Source of the DNA: Parasphingorhabdus cellanae
GTDB lineage: Bacteria > Pseudomonadota > Alphaproteobacteria > Sphingomonadales > Sphingomonadaceae
Assembly (NCBI RefSeq): GCF_017498565.1
Contig: NZ_CP071794.1
Span: 3,338,001-3,402,000 of the forward strand
DNA: 64,000 bases
Direction: 5' to 3'
Within the stretch, counting starts at the first letter, position 1. Each line of letters opens with the position of its first letter. Below, piece by piece: positions 34,790 through 43,744 of the stretch. The position numbers were made by a program, and so were the translations under genes. The notes under the pieces are model-generated. The model made no database searches, had not been told where the DNA came from, and saw only the letters and a list, made by a program, of their open reading frames with translations.

Positions 34790-35917
34790 ATGAAACATTC
34801 TCTCCCCCAGGCTACGGATGGCACTTTGTTGCCGAATACTGTCGCTGCTGATGCTCCAAAAGTACCAGCCTTTGATGACAATGAACTGATCCGCACAGCA
34901 GCTAAGGTCACGCGGGACCTCAACGCTGTGCGTCCGATGATCTATTGGACCGATCTGCTCGCTTCAGCTGTGATTGGATATGGAGCAATGATAGCTGCAA
35001 TTATGATCGAAAGCACAGGATTGGCGATTTTGGCCGGTATTATTTCTGTGTTAGCGCTCTATCGCGCTGGCAGTTTCATTCACGAGCTGACCCATATCCG
35101 CCGCGGCTCTATGCCGGGTTTCCATTTTACATGGAACGCGTTGATCGGCGTGCCCCTATTATTGCCATCATTTATGTATGAAGGTGTTCATAATCTTCAT
35201 CACATGCGGAAGCGCTATGGCACAGTCGAAGATCCAGAATATCTGCCGTTGGCCCTTATGAAGCCTTACACGGTACCGCTGTTCGTTCTGGTTTCAGCAT
35301 TGGCCCCCATAGGTTTATTCATCCGCTACGCTTTGCTCGCTCCTCTATCAATGGTCATCCCGCCGCTGCGGAAATTGGTGGTTGAACGCTACTCAGGCTT
35401 GGTCATAAACCCTGAATTTCGTCGCCGTTCGCCCGAAGGCGAGTTTAAACGGCAATGGTATGCGCAGGAAATTGCTGCCAGTATCTGGGCCATCGTTTTG
35501 CTAACAGCGGTAGCGACCGGATTTCTGCCGATGAAAGCATTCTTGATCGCTGTTGCAATTGCGGCAGGCTCCGTTGTGCTCAACCAGATTCGCACATTGG
35601 TTGCCCATCTGTGGGAAAATGACGGTGAAGTCATGAGCGTTACAGAGCAATATCTCGATAGTGTGAACGTCCCGCCGCCCGGCCTATTGCCGGCTTTATG
35701 GGCACCGGTTGGTTTGCGTTATCACGCTTTGCATCATTTGCTACCTGGCGTCCCTTATCACGCTCTGGGTGAAGCGCATCGCCGCATTGCTGAAGCTTTG
35801 CCAAAAGGGTCGACTTATTATCGCGCCAATCATACTAGCCTTTTCGGTTTGGTAGCCGGTCTGGTGCGTGGCAGCGCAGGCCAAGCGTCATCGACACAAT
35901 CCGGAACTACTAGCTGA
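34790..35917 (+). CDS. Fatty acid desaturase/hydroxylase family membrane protein
   Basis: A 375-residue integral membrane di-iron protein. Three His boxes are visible: HELTH near residue 100, HNLHH near residue 143, and HALHHLLPGVPYH near residue 320, with about four to six membrane segments between them. Family members desaturate or hydroxylate acyl chains or sphingoid bases. The gene is divergent from the bCerS-like gene with 155 bases between them, so a role in tailoring the sphingolipid chain is plausible but not shown. Confidence 0.82.
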   Translation: MKHSLPQATDGTLLPNTVAADAPKVPAFDDNELIRTAAKVTRDLNAVRPMIYWTDLLASAVIGYGAMIAAIMIESTGLAILAGIISVLALYRAGSFIHELTHIRRGSMPGFHFTWNALIGVPLLLPSFMYEGVHNLHHMRKRYGTVEDPEYLPLALMKPYTVPLFVLVSALAPIGLFIRYALLAPLSMVIPPLRKLVVERYSGLVINPEFRRRSPEGEFKRQWYAQEIAASIWAIVLLTAVATGFLPMKAFLIAVAIAAGSVVLNQIRTLVAHLWENDGEVMSVTEQYLDSVNVPPPGLLPALWAPVGLRYHALHHLLPGVPYHALGEAHRRIAEALPKGSTYYRANHTSLFGLVAGLVRGSAGQASSTQSGTTS

Positions 35918-35919
35918 GC

Positions 35920-37008
35920 TTATTCCTCTGTTCGGATCAATACTGTTTCGCCGATTAGGAAAAACAGCATAAAAGGTGCCCATGCCGCTAAGATCGGTGG
36001 ATAGGCACCGATAGTGCCCATGGCCAGTGAGAAATTATCTGCAACGAAATAAGCAAAGCCCAGCGCCATGCCAATCACAGCGCGGACGAAGAGTTGCCCC
36101 GATCGCGCGAGACCAAAAGCTGCTACAGCCCCCAGCAAGGGCATAAGTATGGAGGATAATGGTCCGGAAATCTTGTGCCAAAGGCTCGATTCAAGCCCCA
36201 TAGTAGGCCGGCCTGCTTCCTTCAGTTCCGCTATAGCGGATCGCAATTCCAGGAAGGACAAACCTTCGGCGTTGACGTTAGCGAGCGTGAATTGGTCAGG
36301 GCGCAATGATTCGCCCAGGGAGATGCTGGCCTTTTGTTCCTCTGCTCCGGTCAACACGTTGAACTGCGTGACATCAGTCATTGTCCAGCCGGAACCAGTG
36401 AAACGAGCTTCTTTGCCCTGCATTAGGCTGCGAAGACCGTTATTGGCACGGTCATAGATAACGATATCCTGAAGCAGTACATTGTCTCCACGGCCCGTTA
36501 CTGTTTTGGCATTGATCAGATTATTCCCGTCCCTGACCCAGACATTGGTGCGGACGTTGCTGGCCGCAGGAATTGGCCCGTAGTCGACCTTTTCCCATGC
36601 GGAAAGACGCGCTGTTGCAGGCGCTACGACAATTTCATTAAACAGAAACGAGGCGACTGCCACCAACATGCTGGCGATTATAAGCGGTGCTAGAATTTGA
36701 TGCGCCGATAATCCCCCCGCTTTCATTGAGACGACTTCACTATTTTGGTTTAGCGTAGCGGCGGTGATAATCGTTCCCAACAAGACTGCGAAAGGAAGGA
36801 AACGCGCCACTAATTGCGGAGCACGAAGGCTTACATAGGTCCAAAGCTCTCCTTGGCCATTGCCTTCCTGCGCCATGATGCGTCCACTCTCACCCAGAAG
36901 ATCAAGCGCCTGCAACACTAGCACCAGCATGGCCAATACAGCGAAGGTGCGGATCATCAGCATCTTCGCCATGTAGAAGGCCAAAGTACGTGAGGGAAAG
37001 AAACTCAT
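35920..37008 (-). CDS. lptG: LPS-type lipid export permease LptG
   Basis: A 362-residue protein of the YjgP/YjgQ family. FYMAKMLMIRTFAVLAMLVL begins the first of six membrane helices; helices 1-3 and 4-6 flank a periplasmic beta-jellyroll (residues 130-260). In the LptB2FG transporter, LptF and LptG pull LPS from the inner membrane and feed it to LptC/A. lptF lies immediately upstream (39-base gap). Many sphingomonads carry glycosphingolipid in place of LPS, so the cargo here may be a sphingolipid. Confidence 0.9.
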   Translation of the reverse strand: MSFFPSRTLAFYMAKMLMIRTFAVLAMLVLVLQALDLLGESGRIMAQEGNGQGELWTYVSLRAPQLVARFLPFAVLLGTIITAATLNQNSEVVSMKAGGLSAHQILAPLIIASMLVAVASFLFNEIVVAPATARLSAWEKVDYGPIPAASNVRTNVWVRDGNNLINAKTVTGRGDNVLLQDIVIYDRANNGLRSLMQGKEARFTGSGWTMTDVTQFNVLTGAEEQKASISLGESLRPDQFTLANVNAEGLSFLELRSAIAELKEAGRPTMGLESSLWHKISGPLSSILMPLLGAVAAFGLARSGQLFVRAVIGMALGFAYFVADNFSLAMGTIGAYPPILAAWAPFMLFFLIGETVLIRTEE

Positions 37009-37047
37009 AGCTCTACATATCCGTTCACAAGATTTCCGTTAGTATTT

Positions 37048-38259
37048 CTAGTCCCGGACATCGGCACGCTTTCGATTGAAATTGAGTATTCCTTTGAATA
37101 CGCCGCCAAATTTTGAGAAGGCTTTTTCGAGCGCACCAATAGGCTGTCCGCCGGGAACATGCGCGACCATATGGTACATCCATATGATCAAGCCGCCGAA
37201 GAGAAAAAATGGTACCCATAATGCAATGATCGGATCCACGATGCCCAACGCACCAAGATCTTCGCCATATTGGTTGATCTTGTGATATGTTACAATCATC
37301 ACGATAGACACAAAAACGCCGAGTGCGGAGTTCGATCTTTTCGGAGGAATTGCTAAAGCAAGCGCCAAAAGAGGCATAAGCAGCATCATCACCACTTCGA
37401 CCACCCGGTAATGAAAATTCGCCCTGCTCTGGTTACGTTCTGCCACAGGGCGATCTGAGTCCAATCCGACCTTGACTAGCTCCGGAATCGTATACTCCAA
37501 ATCCTCCTCGCCTCTTGATCGAAAAGACTCGATATCAGGCAGGTCGATGGGTAGATCATGGCTGCTAAAGCTCAATATCCGGGGCTTTTCGTAATTGGGT
37601 GCGTCGTGGATCAAGACACCTTGCGACAGGCGCAATATGATGGTGTCGGGATCATCAGTAGCCAGAAACTGGCCGCGTTCAGCGGTTACAGACACGACTT
37701 GCCCTGATTTATTCTCTGCCCGGACGAACATGCCGCTCAATTTTGTTCCATTTTCGCGGCTCTCTTCGATCCGCATTGTCATTCGTGAGCCTAAATTGGT
37801 GAACTCGCCAACTTTTATCGAGGCTCCGAGTGCGCCGGATCGTAGTTCAAAGCGCAGTTCCTCGTAATAATAGCGCGATAACGGTTGGATAAAACCAACC
37901 AGCGCCAAGTTAACCAGCATAAGGGCCACTGCAAACATATAAGGCACTTTCAGCAGTCTGGCATAACCTTGGCCAACCGCACGGAAAACATCCAATTCGG
38001 AGCTTAATGATAATTTTCGAAATGCGAGTAATATGCCCAATAAAAGGCCGATTGGAATACCCAACGAGAGATATTCCGGAATGAGATTTGCGAGCATTCG
38101 CCAAACAACACTGACGGGGCCGCCCTCAGCAGCAACAAAGTCGAAAAGCCGCAACATCTTCTCAAGCACGAGCAACATCGCGGCAATTACCAATGTGCTA
38201 AACAACGGAACGGCGATCAAGCGGGCAATGTAGCGATCGGTGGAACTTAGTAATTTCAA
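37048..38259 (-). CDS. lptF: LPS-type lipid export permease LptF
   Basis: A 403-residue YjgP/YjgQ protein. It opens DRYIARLIAVPLFSTLVIAA and has the same 3+3 helix layout around a periplasmic jellyroll (about residues 125-265). VVEVVMMLLMPLLALALAIP is the conserved helix 4. It is longer than LptG by a 35-residue basic C-terminal tail. The start codon is TTG at 38259 with GAGGG about 9 bases upstream. The lptF-lptG pair sits between ceramide-pathway genes. Confidence 0.9.
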   Translation of the reverse strand: MKLLSSTDRYIARLIAVPLFSTLVIAAMLLVLEKMLRLFDFVAAEGGPVSVVWRMLANLIPEYLSLGIPIGLLLGILLAFRKLSLSSELDVFRAVGQGYARLLKVPYMFAVALMLVNLALVGFIQPLSRYYYEELRFELRSGALGASIKVGEFTNLGSRMTMRIEESRENGTKLSGMFVRAENKSGQVVSVTAERGQFLATDDPDTIILRLSQGVLIHDAPNYEKPRILSFSSHDLPIDLPDIESFRSRGEEDLEYTIPELVKVGLDSDRPVAERNQSRANFHYRVVEVVMMLLMPLLALALAIPPKRSNSALGVFVSIVMIVTYHKINQYGEDLGALGIVDPIIALWVPFFLFGGLIIWMYHMVAHVPGGQPIGALEKAFSKFGGVFKGILNFNRKRADVRD

Positions 38260-38383
38260 CTTATCGTCGCCCTCTCACCATGTTTCTGCCGCAAATCATT
38301 TCCATAACCATATTCATATCGAAGGCTGATTCTTTATCCGGCGCAAGTTGAACGCGGGTATAACGACTAGGAGTATTTTCGTC

Positions 38384-38866
38384 ATGTTGAAATTTGCAGC
38401 GTCTTTTGCGCTTTCAACCGCCCTTTTGGCCATGCCTGTGTCTGCGGCTACTGCAGGCCAGAAAATCTCTAACGATCTGAACAAATGTCGATCCGGTGAT
38501 GGGCCCGCTGTTTTGGTGAAATTAAGCGGCGTTAAAGCGTCATCTGGAAAAATTCGTGTGCAAAGCTATCGCGGAACGAAAGCGGAATGGCTGAAAAAAG
38601 GCGCGTGGATCAACCGTATTGAAGCACCTGCGAAACGCGACAACATGACTTTTTGTGTGCCTATCCCGACCAGCGGAACTTACGGGATCGCGGTGCGCCA
38701 TGATGTAAATGGTAATGGCAAGACCGATATCAGTTCCGATGGCGGTGGTATGTCGAATAATCCAAGCATCAATATCTTTAACTTGGGGAAACCAAGTTAC
38801 AAAAAGACCAAGTTTTCAGTCGGAAACGAAGTGAAATCAATCAACATCAAGATGAAATATTTGTGA
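38384..38866 (+). CDS. Secreted DUF2141 protein
   Basis: A 160-residue exported protein. The signal peptide MLKFAASFALSTALLAMPVS ends near ATA. The DUF2141 domain follows, with IRVQSYRGTKAEWLKKGAWI, YGIAVRHDVNGNGKTDIS and SNNPSINIF. DUF2141 proteins are periplasmic or outer-membrane-associated and of unknown function, with a beta-sandwich appearance. AGGAG lies 10 bases before the ATG. The lipid kinase gene follows 35 bases later on the same strand. Confidence 0.82.
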   Translation: MLKFAASFALSTALLAMPVSAATAGQKISNDLNKCRSGDGPAVLVKLSGVKASSGKIRVQSYRGTKAEWLKKGAWINRIEAPAKRDNMTFCVPIPTSGTYGIAVRHDVNGNGKTDISSDGGGMSNNPSINIFNLGKPSYKKTKFSVGNEVKSINIKMKYL

Positions 38867-38901
38867 TGGGCAGATACTTTAGGGAAATGGGCAATTAAAT
38901 A

Positions 38902-39876
38902 ATGGCCAATGTAGCGCTACTTTCTAATCCAAATTCCACGGGTAATCGTGCGATATTACCGGAAGTACGCTCTTATTGTGTGAAAAATAGTGATGTTTTC
39001 CATTATGAGGTGGACGATGTTGACGAGATCACGAAAGCTTTACAGACAATTGCAAAAGTAAAACCCAAGGTACTGGTGATAAATGGCGGAGATGGCACTG
39101 TACAAGCTGCGCTAACAGAATTGCATCAAGGCGGACATTTCGGCAAAAATCCACCACCGGTCGCCGTATTGCCGAATGGCAAAACAAATTTGATTGCGCT
39201 GGATCTCGGTGCAGAAGGTAACCCGCTAAAAGCGCTTGAACGTATTGTCGAAATGGCAAAACATGATTTGCATGAACATCTGGTGGATCGCGAACTGATC
39301 GCTTTGTCTGACGGCAGCAAGAATAGCAAAGTCGTGCTGGGTATGTTTGTGGGCGGCGCGGGCCTATCGGAATTTATCCTTTATTGCCGGCATAAGATTT
39401 ATCCTTTGGGCCTACCCAATGCAGCTTCTCATGTGTTGACAGTTTTCGCGGCTCTGGCTTCGGTATTATTTGGTATAAGGGCGAAATTTTTACCGAACCG
39501 GCCATCTCCGATTAGCATTTCACTTATTAAAAATGGTCAATATCAGGGAAATTTTGCGATTTTGATCGTGACTACGCTCGAAAAATTGCTGTTGATGCGG
39601 CGCGTTTCCCGTGCGCGTGAAAAGCGTGGCCGGTTGCAATTTATGGCAATTGATCAAAAACCTACTGCATTGCTGCGTTTCATCTTCTCCGTGCTATTTG
39701 GACGCTTGGGTAAAACCGCACAAAAAGGCATCCACCTGGAACAAGGTGACATGGTCCGAATAGAGGGCAAAAATAGTAATGTAGTGATGGACGGCGAATT
39801 GTTCCTCGCAAAGGAAGGTCGTCCGATTATTTTGAAATCTACCAAACCGGTGTCTTTCCTTCGCCTCGCTGCCTAG
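38902..39876 (+). CDS. Diacylglycerol/ceramide-kinase family lipid kinase (CpgB-like)
   Basis: A 324-residue lipid kinase of the DAGK catalytic fold. VLVINGGDGTVQAALTEL carries the GGDGT nucleotide loop. LPNGKTNLIALDLG replaces the LPxGTxNDxA of DgkB-type enzymes. In Caulobacter a kinase of this family within the sphingolipid locus (CpgB) phosphorylates ceramide. Here the gene lies 3.2 kb from spt and overlaps functionally with a Tam41-like gene next to it, so ceramide is the likely substrate; diacylglycerol cannot be excluded. Confidence 0.82.
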   Translation: MANVALLSNPNSTGNRAILPEVRSYCVKNSDVFHYEVDDVDEITKALQTIAKVKPKVLVINGGDGTVQAALTELHQGGHFGKNPPPVAVLPNGKTNLIALDLGAEGNPLKALERIVEMAKHDLHEHLVDRELIALSDGSKNSKVVLGMFVGGAGLSEFILYCRHKIYPLGLPNAASHVLTVFAALASVLFGIRAKFLPNRPSPISISLIKNGQYQGNFAILIVTTLEKLLLMRRVSRAREKRGRLQFMAIDQKPTALLRFIFSVLFGRLGKTAQKGIHLEQGDMVRIEGKNSNVVMDGELFLAKEGRPIILKSTKPVSFLRLAA

Positions 39877-39891
39877 GCTATCATCCGACGG

Positions 39892-40794
39892 GTGAGTTAC
39901 CTTGAACCTCTTATAGGAGCTGAACTGGCAGAGCCGGTAGAACTTCGCGTTTCTAGCTTTGCCGAGGCTATCGCGGAGCAATATTGCAATGCATCCTGTG
40001 CCGTTCTTTTTTATGGTTCGTGTCTTAGGACGACCGAGCTCGAAGGGCAGATGCTCGACTTCTATCTCATCGTGTCGAGCTATGAAGCAGCTTATGGCAA
40101 AAGTTGGTTGGTCCGCGCAAACGAGCTATTGCCGCCCAATGTTTTTCCAGCCGAACATGACGGCCTGATCGCGAAAGTCGCGGTTTTGAGTGAAGCGGAC
40201 TTCCATAAACTGAACGGACCGGAAGCCAGCGCAGTGAGTGTCTGGGCACGCTTTGCACAGCCATCACGACTGGTTTGGTGTGCGGATGAAGCAGCCCGAA
40301 AGAAAATTATCGCTGCGATTGCGCGTGCGCCAGTAACCTTGTTTGAATTGACATTGCCCGTTCTCGGTATCCAACCACAGACACCGATACGGATATTTCA
40401 TCGTGGTTTTGCGCTGACTTATAGCGCAGAATTGCGGGCCGAACGAAAAAATCGCTCAGGTTCGGTCGTGGATGCTGATCTCGACCGCTACGAACGCTTC
40501 GGTCTCGCAACAATGGCGACCCTGCAGGATCAGGATCCATCAGAATCTGGGGAACTTTCGTTCGCAGAAGCGCAAAAACGCTGGAAGACGCTGCGCCGCA
40601 ATGGCAAATTTCTAACACTGGCGCGGCTCGCAAAGGCATCCGGCACCTATGCAGGCGGAATCGACTATCTCGCTTGGAAAATTAACCGCCATGCTGGAAC
40701 TAATTATGAGATCAAGCCTTGGCAACGCAAATGGCCAATTTTGGGGGCGATCACGATGTTGCCGCGTTTAATTGCCGGTGGAGCGATAAAATGA
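39892..40794 (+). CDS. Tam41-like lipid nucleotidyltransferase
   Basis: A 300-residue protein that resembles the mitochondrial CDP-diacylglycerol synthase Tam41. AVLFYGSCLRTTELEGQMLD followed by FYLIV is the nucleotidyltransferase GS...D strand, and WLVRANELLPPNVFPAE resembles the following Tam41 segment. Tam41 makes CDP-DAG from phosphatidate and CTP. Next to a ceramide-type kinase it could make an activated CDP-ceramide-like lipid. GTG start at 39892, 15 bases after the kinase. The stop overlaps the next gene by 4 bases (ATGA). Family call by eye. Confidence 0.65.
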   Translation: MSYLEPLIGAELAEPVELRVSSFAEAIAEQYCNASCAVLFYGSCLRTTELEGQMLDFYLIVSSYEAAYGKSWLVRANELLPPNVFPAEHDGLIAKVAVLSEADFHKLNGPEASAVSVWARFAQPSRLVWCADEAARKKIIAAIARAPVTLFELTLPVLGIQPQTPIRIFHRGFALTYSAELRAERKNRSGSVVDADLDRYERFGLATMATLQDQDPSESGELSFAEAQKRWKTLRRNGKFLTLARLAKASGTYAGGIDYLAWKINRHAGTNYEIKPWQRKWPILGAITMLPRLIAGGAIK

Positions 40795-41243
40795 CACTCT
40801 TGCAAACCAGAAATATGCTGCCTCTTTTATCCGGATTTGTCTTTCTAGGATCAATCGCGTTTTTGCACAAAGCCGGATTTCTGGCTAGTCTGGATTGGCT
40901 TTCTCAGGAACAAAAAAACTACGTCATGATTGGAGCTGTGGTTGGATATTTCGTCTTGGCCATAATTGTGGATCGAATTTATGTCAGGTTTGTAACGCGG
41001 AACCATGGCGTAGACCCTTATAGTTTGCATTGGAAAGAACGGCGGCGCCGGGACGGTCTTTTATTCTGTCCAAACTGTTCCAGTACGGCTCTAGAAATGC
41101 CAAAAGACAAAGAGCCTCAGTCGATGGTTGTTTGCCAAGACTGCCGGTGGAACATTGGCCCATATGGCGAGATAAATGATTTTTTGGAAGAAGCCAGGCC
41201 AGAACTATTGAAGCGTATGGGGCCTATCCGATCTCGGTTTTAG
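40791..41243 (+). CDS. Two-helix membrane protein with a C-terminal zinc ribbon
   Basis: A 150-residue protein not assigned to a family. Two membrane helices span residues 10-30 and 44-64 (MIGAVVGYFVLAIIVDRIYV). A basic linker (WKERRRRDG) leads to a four-Cys knuckle, CPNC...CQDC, near residues 100-125. Its ATG overlaps the stop of the Tam41-like gene (ATGA), so the kinase, nucleotidyltransferase and this protein form one operon. It is probably an accessory factor in head-group synthesis or membrane placement. Confidence 0.72.
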   Translation: MTLLQTRNMLPLLSGFVFLGSIAFLHKAGFLASLDWLSQEQKNYVMIGAVVGYFVLAIIVDRIYVRFVTRNHGVDPYSLHWKERRRRDGLLFCPNCSSTALEMPKDKEPQSMVVCQDCRWNIGPYGEINDFLEEARPELLKRMGPIRSRF

Positions 41244-42038
41244 CTATCGATCCTTATAGTCAGGCTTTCGCTTGCTGAAAAAGGCCTTGGCGGCCTCGCG
41301 GCTATCCTCGGTCAGGCTCAACATGGCCTGTTGCCGGTCTTCGATCGCCATGGCCGCTTCAAAGCTCTGGGCGTCGATATTGCGATTTAGTGCGTCTTTC
41401 GTCAGGCGCAGACCCATAGGTGCAGTGTCGAGCATCTCTTCGGCTAGCGATAGGCCGGTGGTGAGCAATTTGTCTTCGTCAACCACTTCGCTGATCAAGC
41501 CGAGCTTCTCGGCGCGTTCGGCATGGATGAAACGGCCAGTCAGGAGCAGCTCCGATGCGAGCGATGATCCTACCAATCGGGGCAGAAAATAGCTCGATCC
41601 CATATCGCAGCCGCCAAGGCCGATTTTAATGTAGGCCGCGTTCATTTTGAGACTTGGCGCACCATAGCGGACGTCACTGGCGAGTAGCAGCGAGAAACCG
41701 CCGCCACAGGCGGCGCCTTGCCCGAGCGCTATAATCGGCTGTGGACATTGCCGCATCAATTGCATGACCGTCGCAATGCTGCGCTGGGTCCGCCAGATAT
41801 GCTGGACTTGCCCGCGTGATCCGTCATTTTTCCAGGCGCCGATATCAAGACCCGCACAAAACGCCCTTCCTTCGGCGCGGAACAGGACTACTCGGATATC
41901 ATGGCGATCCTGAAGTCCGCGGAAATAATCCTGCAGTGCGAAGATCATGTCTTCGTTCATTGTGTTGAGTTTGTCCGGTCGATTGAGCGACAGGATCTCA
42001 ATCGCACCGCGTTGTTCGATGAGGATGGGGTTCGTCAT
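41244..42038 (-). CDS. Enoyl-CoA hydratase/isomerase family protein
   Basis: A 264-residue crotonase-fold protein. SLNRPDKLNTMNEDM, GRAFCAGLDIG and GQGAACGGGFSLLLASDVRY form the CoA and oxyanion-hole elements. The second catalytic region reads GLGGCDMGSSYFLPRLVG, with Asp where hydratases often have Glu, so the reaction may not be simple hydration. It follows spt on the same strand with a 20-base gap and is probably in the acp-spt transcript, but its place in the pathway is unknown. Confidence 0.82.
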   Translation of the reverse strand: MTNPILIEQRGAIEILSLNRPDKLNTMNEDMIFALQDYFRGLQDRHDIRVVLFRAEGRAFCAGLDIGAWKNDGSRGQVQHIWRTQRSIATVMQLMRQCPQPIIALGQGAACGGGFSLLLASDVRYGAPSLKMNAAYIKIGLGGCDMGSSYFLPRLVGSSLASELLLTGRFIHAERAEKLGLISEVVDEDKLLTTGLSLAEEMLDTAPMGLRLTKDALNRNIDAQSFEAAMAIEDRQQAMLSLTEDSREAAKAFFSKRKPDYKDR

Positions 42039-42058
42039 TCTTATCTCCCGTCGGAGGA

Positions 42059-43261
42059 TTAAATCGCTCCAACCGCCTTGCCAGCCGCTTCAAACATACC
42101 GAGGATTTGATCGACCTGTTCCGATGTATGTTCTGCACATAGCGAACAGCGTAACAGGGTCATATTGGCAGGCGTTGCCGGCGGCCGGGCCAGATTGACG
42201 TAGAGCCCTTCTTGCAAGAGCGCTTGCCACATCATCGCACCCCGTTCAAGATCGGGCATGATCACTGCGATAATCGCGCTTTGTGCTTCCGGCGTGCCGA
42301 GTTCAAAGCCCAAATCGCGGAGGCCTTTATGAAGTTTTTTGCTATTTTCCCAAAGATGCGCGCGCTTATTGCCCGAGTGCATCAACTTACGGATGGACGT
42401 TGCAGCGGTTGCCATTACACTGGGCGGTAGCGAGGCGGTAAATACATAGGGGCGACAAACCAGCCGCATGATTTCAAATTTGGGATGGTTGGAAACGCAG
42501 AAACCGCCAACTGTTCCTACCGATTTGCTGAACGTACCGATGATGAAATCGACATTGTCGATGACACCCTGATGCTCGGCCACACCGCGGCCATTTTCGC
42601 CGATAAAGCCCATGCTATGTGCTTCATCTACCAAAGTCATCGCGCCATTTTCTTTACAAATACGGATCATTTCTTTGAGCGGGGCGACATCGCCAAGCAT
42701 AGAATATACACCTTCGAGCACAACCAGTTTACCCGCATCAGCAGGCAGACGTTTCAGACGCTTTTCCAGAGCCTCAACATCATTATGGCGGAACGCTACG
42801 ATTTCCGCATTGCCCATCGCACAGCCATCATAAATGGATGCATGGCTATCAATGTCGAGGATGACATAATCGCCTTTGCCAGCGAGCGTCGAAATAATGC
42901 CCAGATTGGCTTGATAGCCGGTGGAAAAGACCATCGCATGGTCCATCGCGTAAAATTCTTTAAGTGCGTCTTCGCAGTCTTTATGCGGACTATAAGTGCC
43001 GTTGAGAACACGGCTACCAGTGGTGCCAGAGCCAAATTCTTTAAGCGCAGTCAGGCCAGCTTCGCGAACGTCATCATCAAAGGTCATGCCCATATAATTA
43101 TAGGTGCCGAGCAGAATGGTTTCCTTGCCATTGCAAACGGCCACAGTGGGTGACTTCACTTCTTCCATCACAAGCGAAAATGGGTCTTTTACGCCCGTTG
43201 CCAAAAGGGTTTCGCGTTCCTGAATCAGCGGATCGAATTTACTCAAAAGGTCGGTCATCAT
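42059..43261 (-). CDS. spt: Serine palmitoyltransferase
   Basis: A 400-residue PLP enzyme of the alpha-oxoamine synthase family. Key residues of the Sphingomonas paucimobilis enzyme are all present with a constant offset: His140 (stacks on PLP), Asp212 in VDEAHS, Lys246 in GTFSKS (Schiff base), and Arg359 followed by the PPATP loop. It condenses L-serine with an acyl thioester to 3-ketodihydrosphingosine, the first step of sphingolipid synthesis. The acyl carrier gene lies 52 bases upstream on the same strand, so acyl-ACP may be the substrate. Two ATGs in tandem mark the start. Confidence 0.95.
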   Translation of the reverse strand: MMTDLLSKFDPLIQERETLLATGVKDPFSLVMEEVKSPTVAVCNGKETILLGTYNYMGMTFDDDVREAGLTALKEFGSGTTGSRVLNGTYSPHKDCEDALKEFYAMDHAMVFSTGYQANLGIISTLAGKGDYVILDIDSHASIYDGCAMGNAEIVAFRHNDVEALEKRLKRLPADAGKLVVLEGVYSMLGDVAPLKEMIRICKENGAMTLVDEAHSMGFIGENGRGVAEHQGVIDNVDFIIGTFSKSVGTVGGFCVSNHPKFEIMRLVCRPYVFTASLPPSVMATAATSIRKLMHSGNKRAHLWENSKKLHKGLRDLGFELGTPEAQSAIIAVIMPDLERGAMMWQALLQEGLYVNLARPPATPANMTLLRCSLCAEHTSEQVDQILGMFEAAGKAVGAI

Positions 43262-43312
43262 GCTCTCTGTTCAATGTCGTTTTGATCTTAGTTCAAAACG
43301 ACAACGCTAAAT

Positions 43313-43558
43313 CTAGTTATCCATCAGCTTTGCTACAGCGTCGGCAAGCTGGCCAACAGTCTCGATTTCGGCCTGCATGTTCATCGTAATGATGATATCA
43401 AATTCATCCTCTACCGCAGCGACGAAATCCATCACCGTCAAGCTGTCCCATTCCAGATCACCGGCAAAGGTGGTGGCTTCTTTCAATTCGACGCCCTTAT
43501 TGTTGAATGGTCCGATCAGGGCCTCAACCTTGGTCATAATTTCTTCACGACTTGCCAT
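43313..43558 (-). CDS. Dedicated acyl carrier protein of the sphingolipid locus
   Basis: An 81-residue acyl carrier protein. LEWDSLTVMDFV holds the phosphopantetheine Ser39 in DSL. In Caulobacter the matching gene next to spt (AcpR) supplies the acyl thioester to SPT. Unlike FabC-type ACPs it has VEDEFDIIITMNM after the Ser, typical of the specialised SPT carriers. GGGGAA lies 6 bases before the ATG at 43558. Confidence 0.9.
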   Translation of the reverse strand: MASREEIMTKVEALIGPFNNKGVELKEATTFAGDLEWDSLTVMDFVAAVEDEFDIIITMNMQAEIETVGQLADAVAKLMDN

Positions 43559-43602
43559 GCTTAATTCCCCAATATTCCGGTCTGTTTCACTCTGAGCAAC
43601 CT

Positions 43603-43629
43603 TTGCCAACGTGAAGCCCCCATTGGCAA
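43603..43629. promoter_or_regulatory. Inverted repeat in the acp / DUF5706 divergent promoter region
   Basis: TTGCCAA (43603-43609) and TTGGCAA (43623-43629) are perfect 7-base arms 13 bases apart, inside the 186-base region between the divergent acp-spt and DUF5706 genes. It might be an operator for the sphingolipid genes. Short arms make chance occurrence possible. Confidence 0.25.
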
Positions 43630-43744
43630 GCGAATAAGGCCGAAACAGGGCACAAGGATGGGGATATGCGCCCTAACTTGCCCAATTGCGCCGATTATGC
43701 CACTCTCACGTTCCATCGGGTCGCGCCGTTGTGGAGAGTGGAGC

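Noticed and set aside
43658..43744. N-terminal extension of the DUF5706 protein by 29 residues
   Set aside because: The family sequence begins at MTEERKWPDE and a ribosome-binding site (GGAGAG) precedes that ATG.
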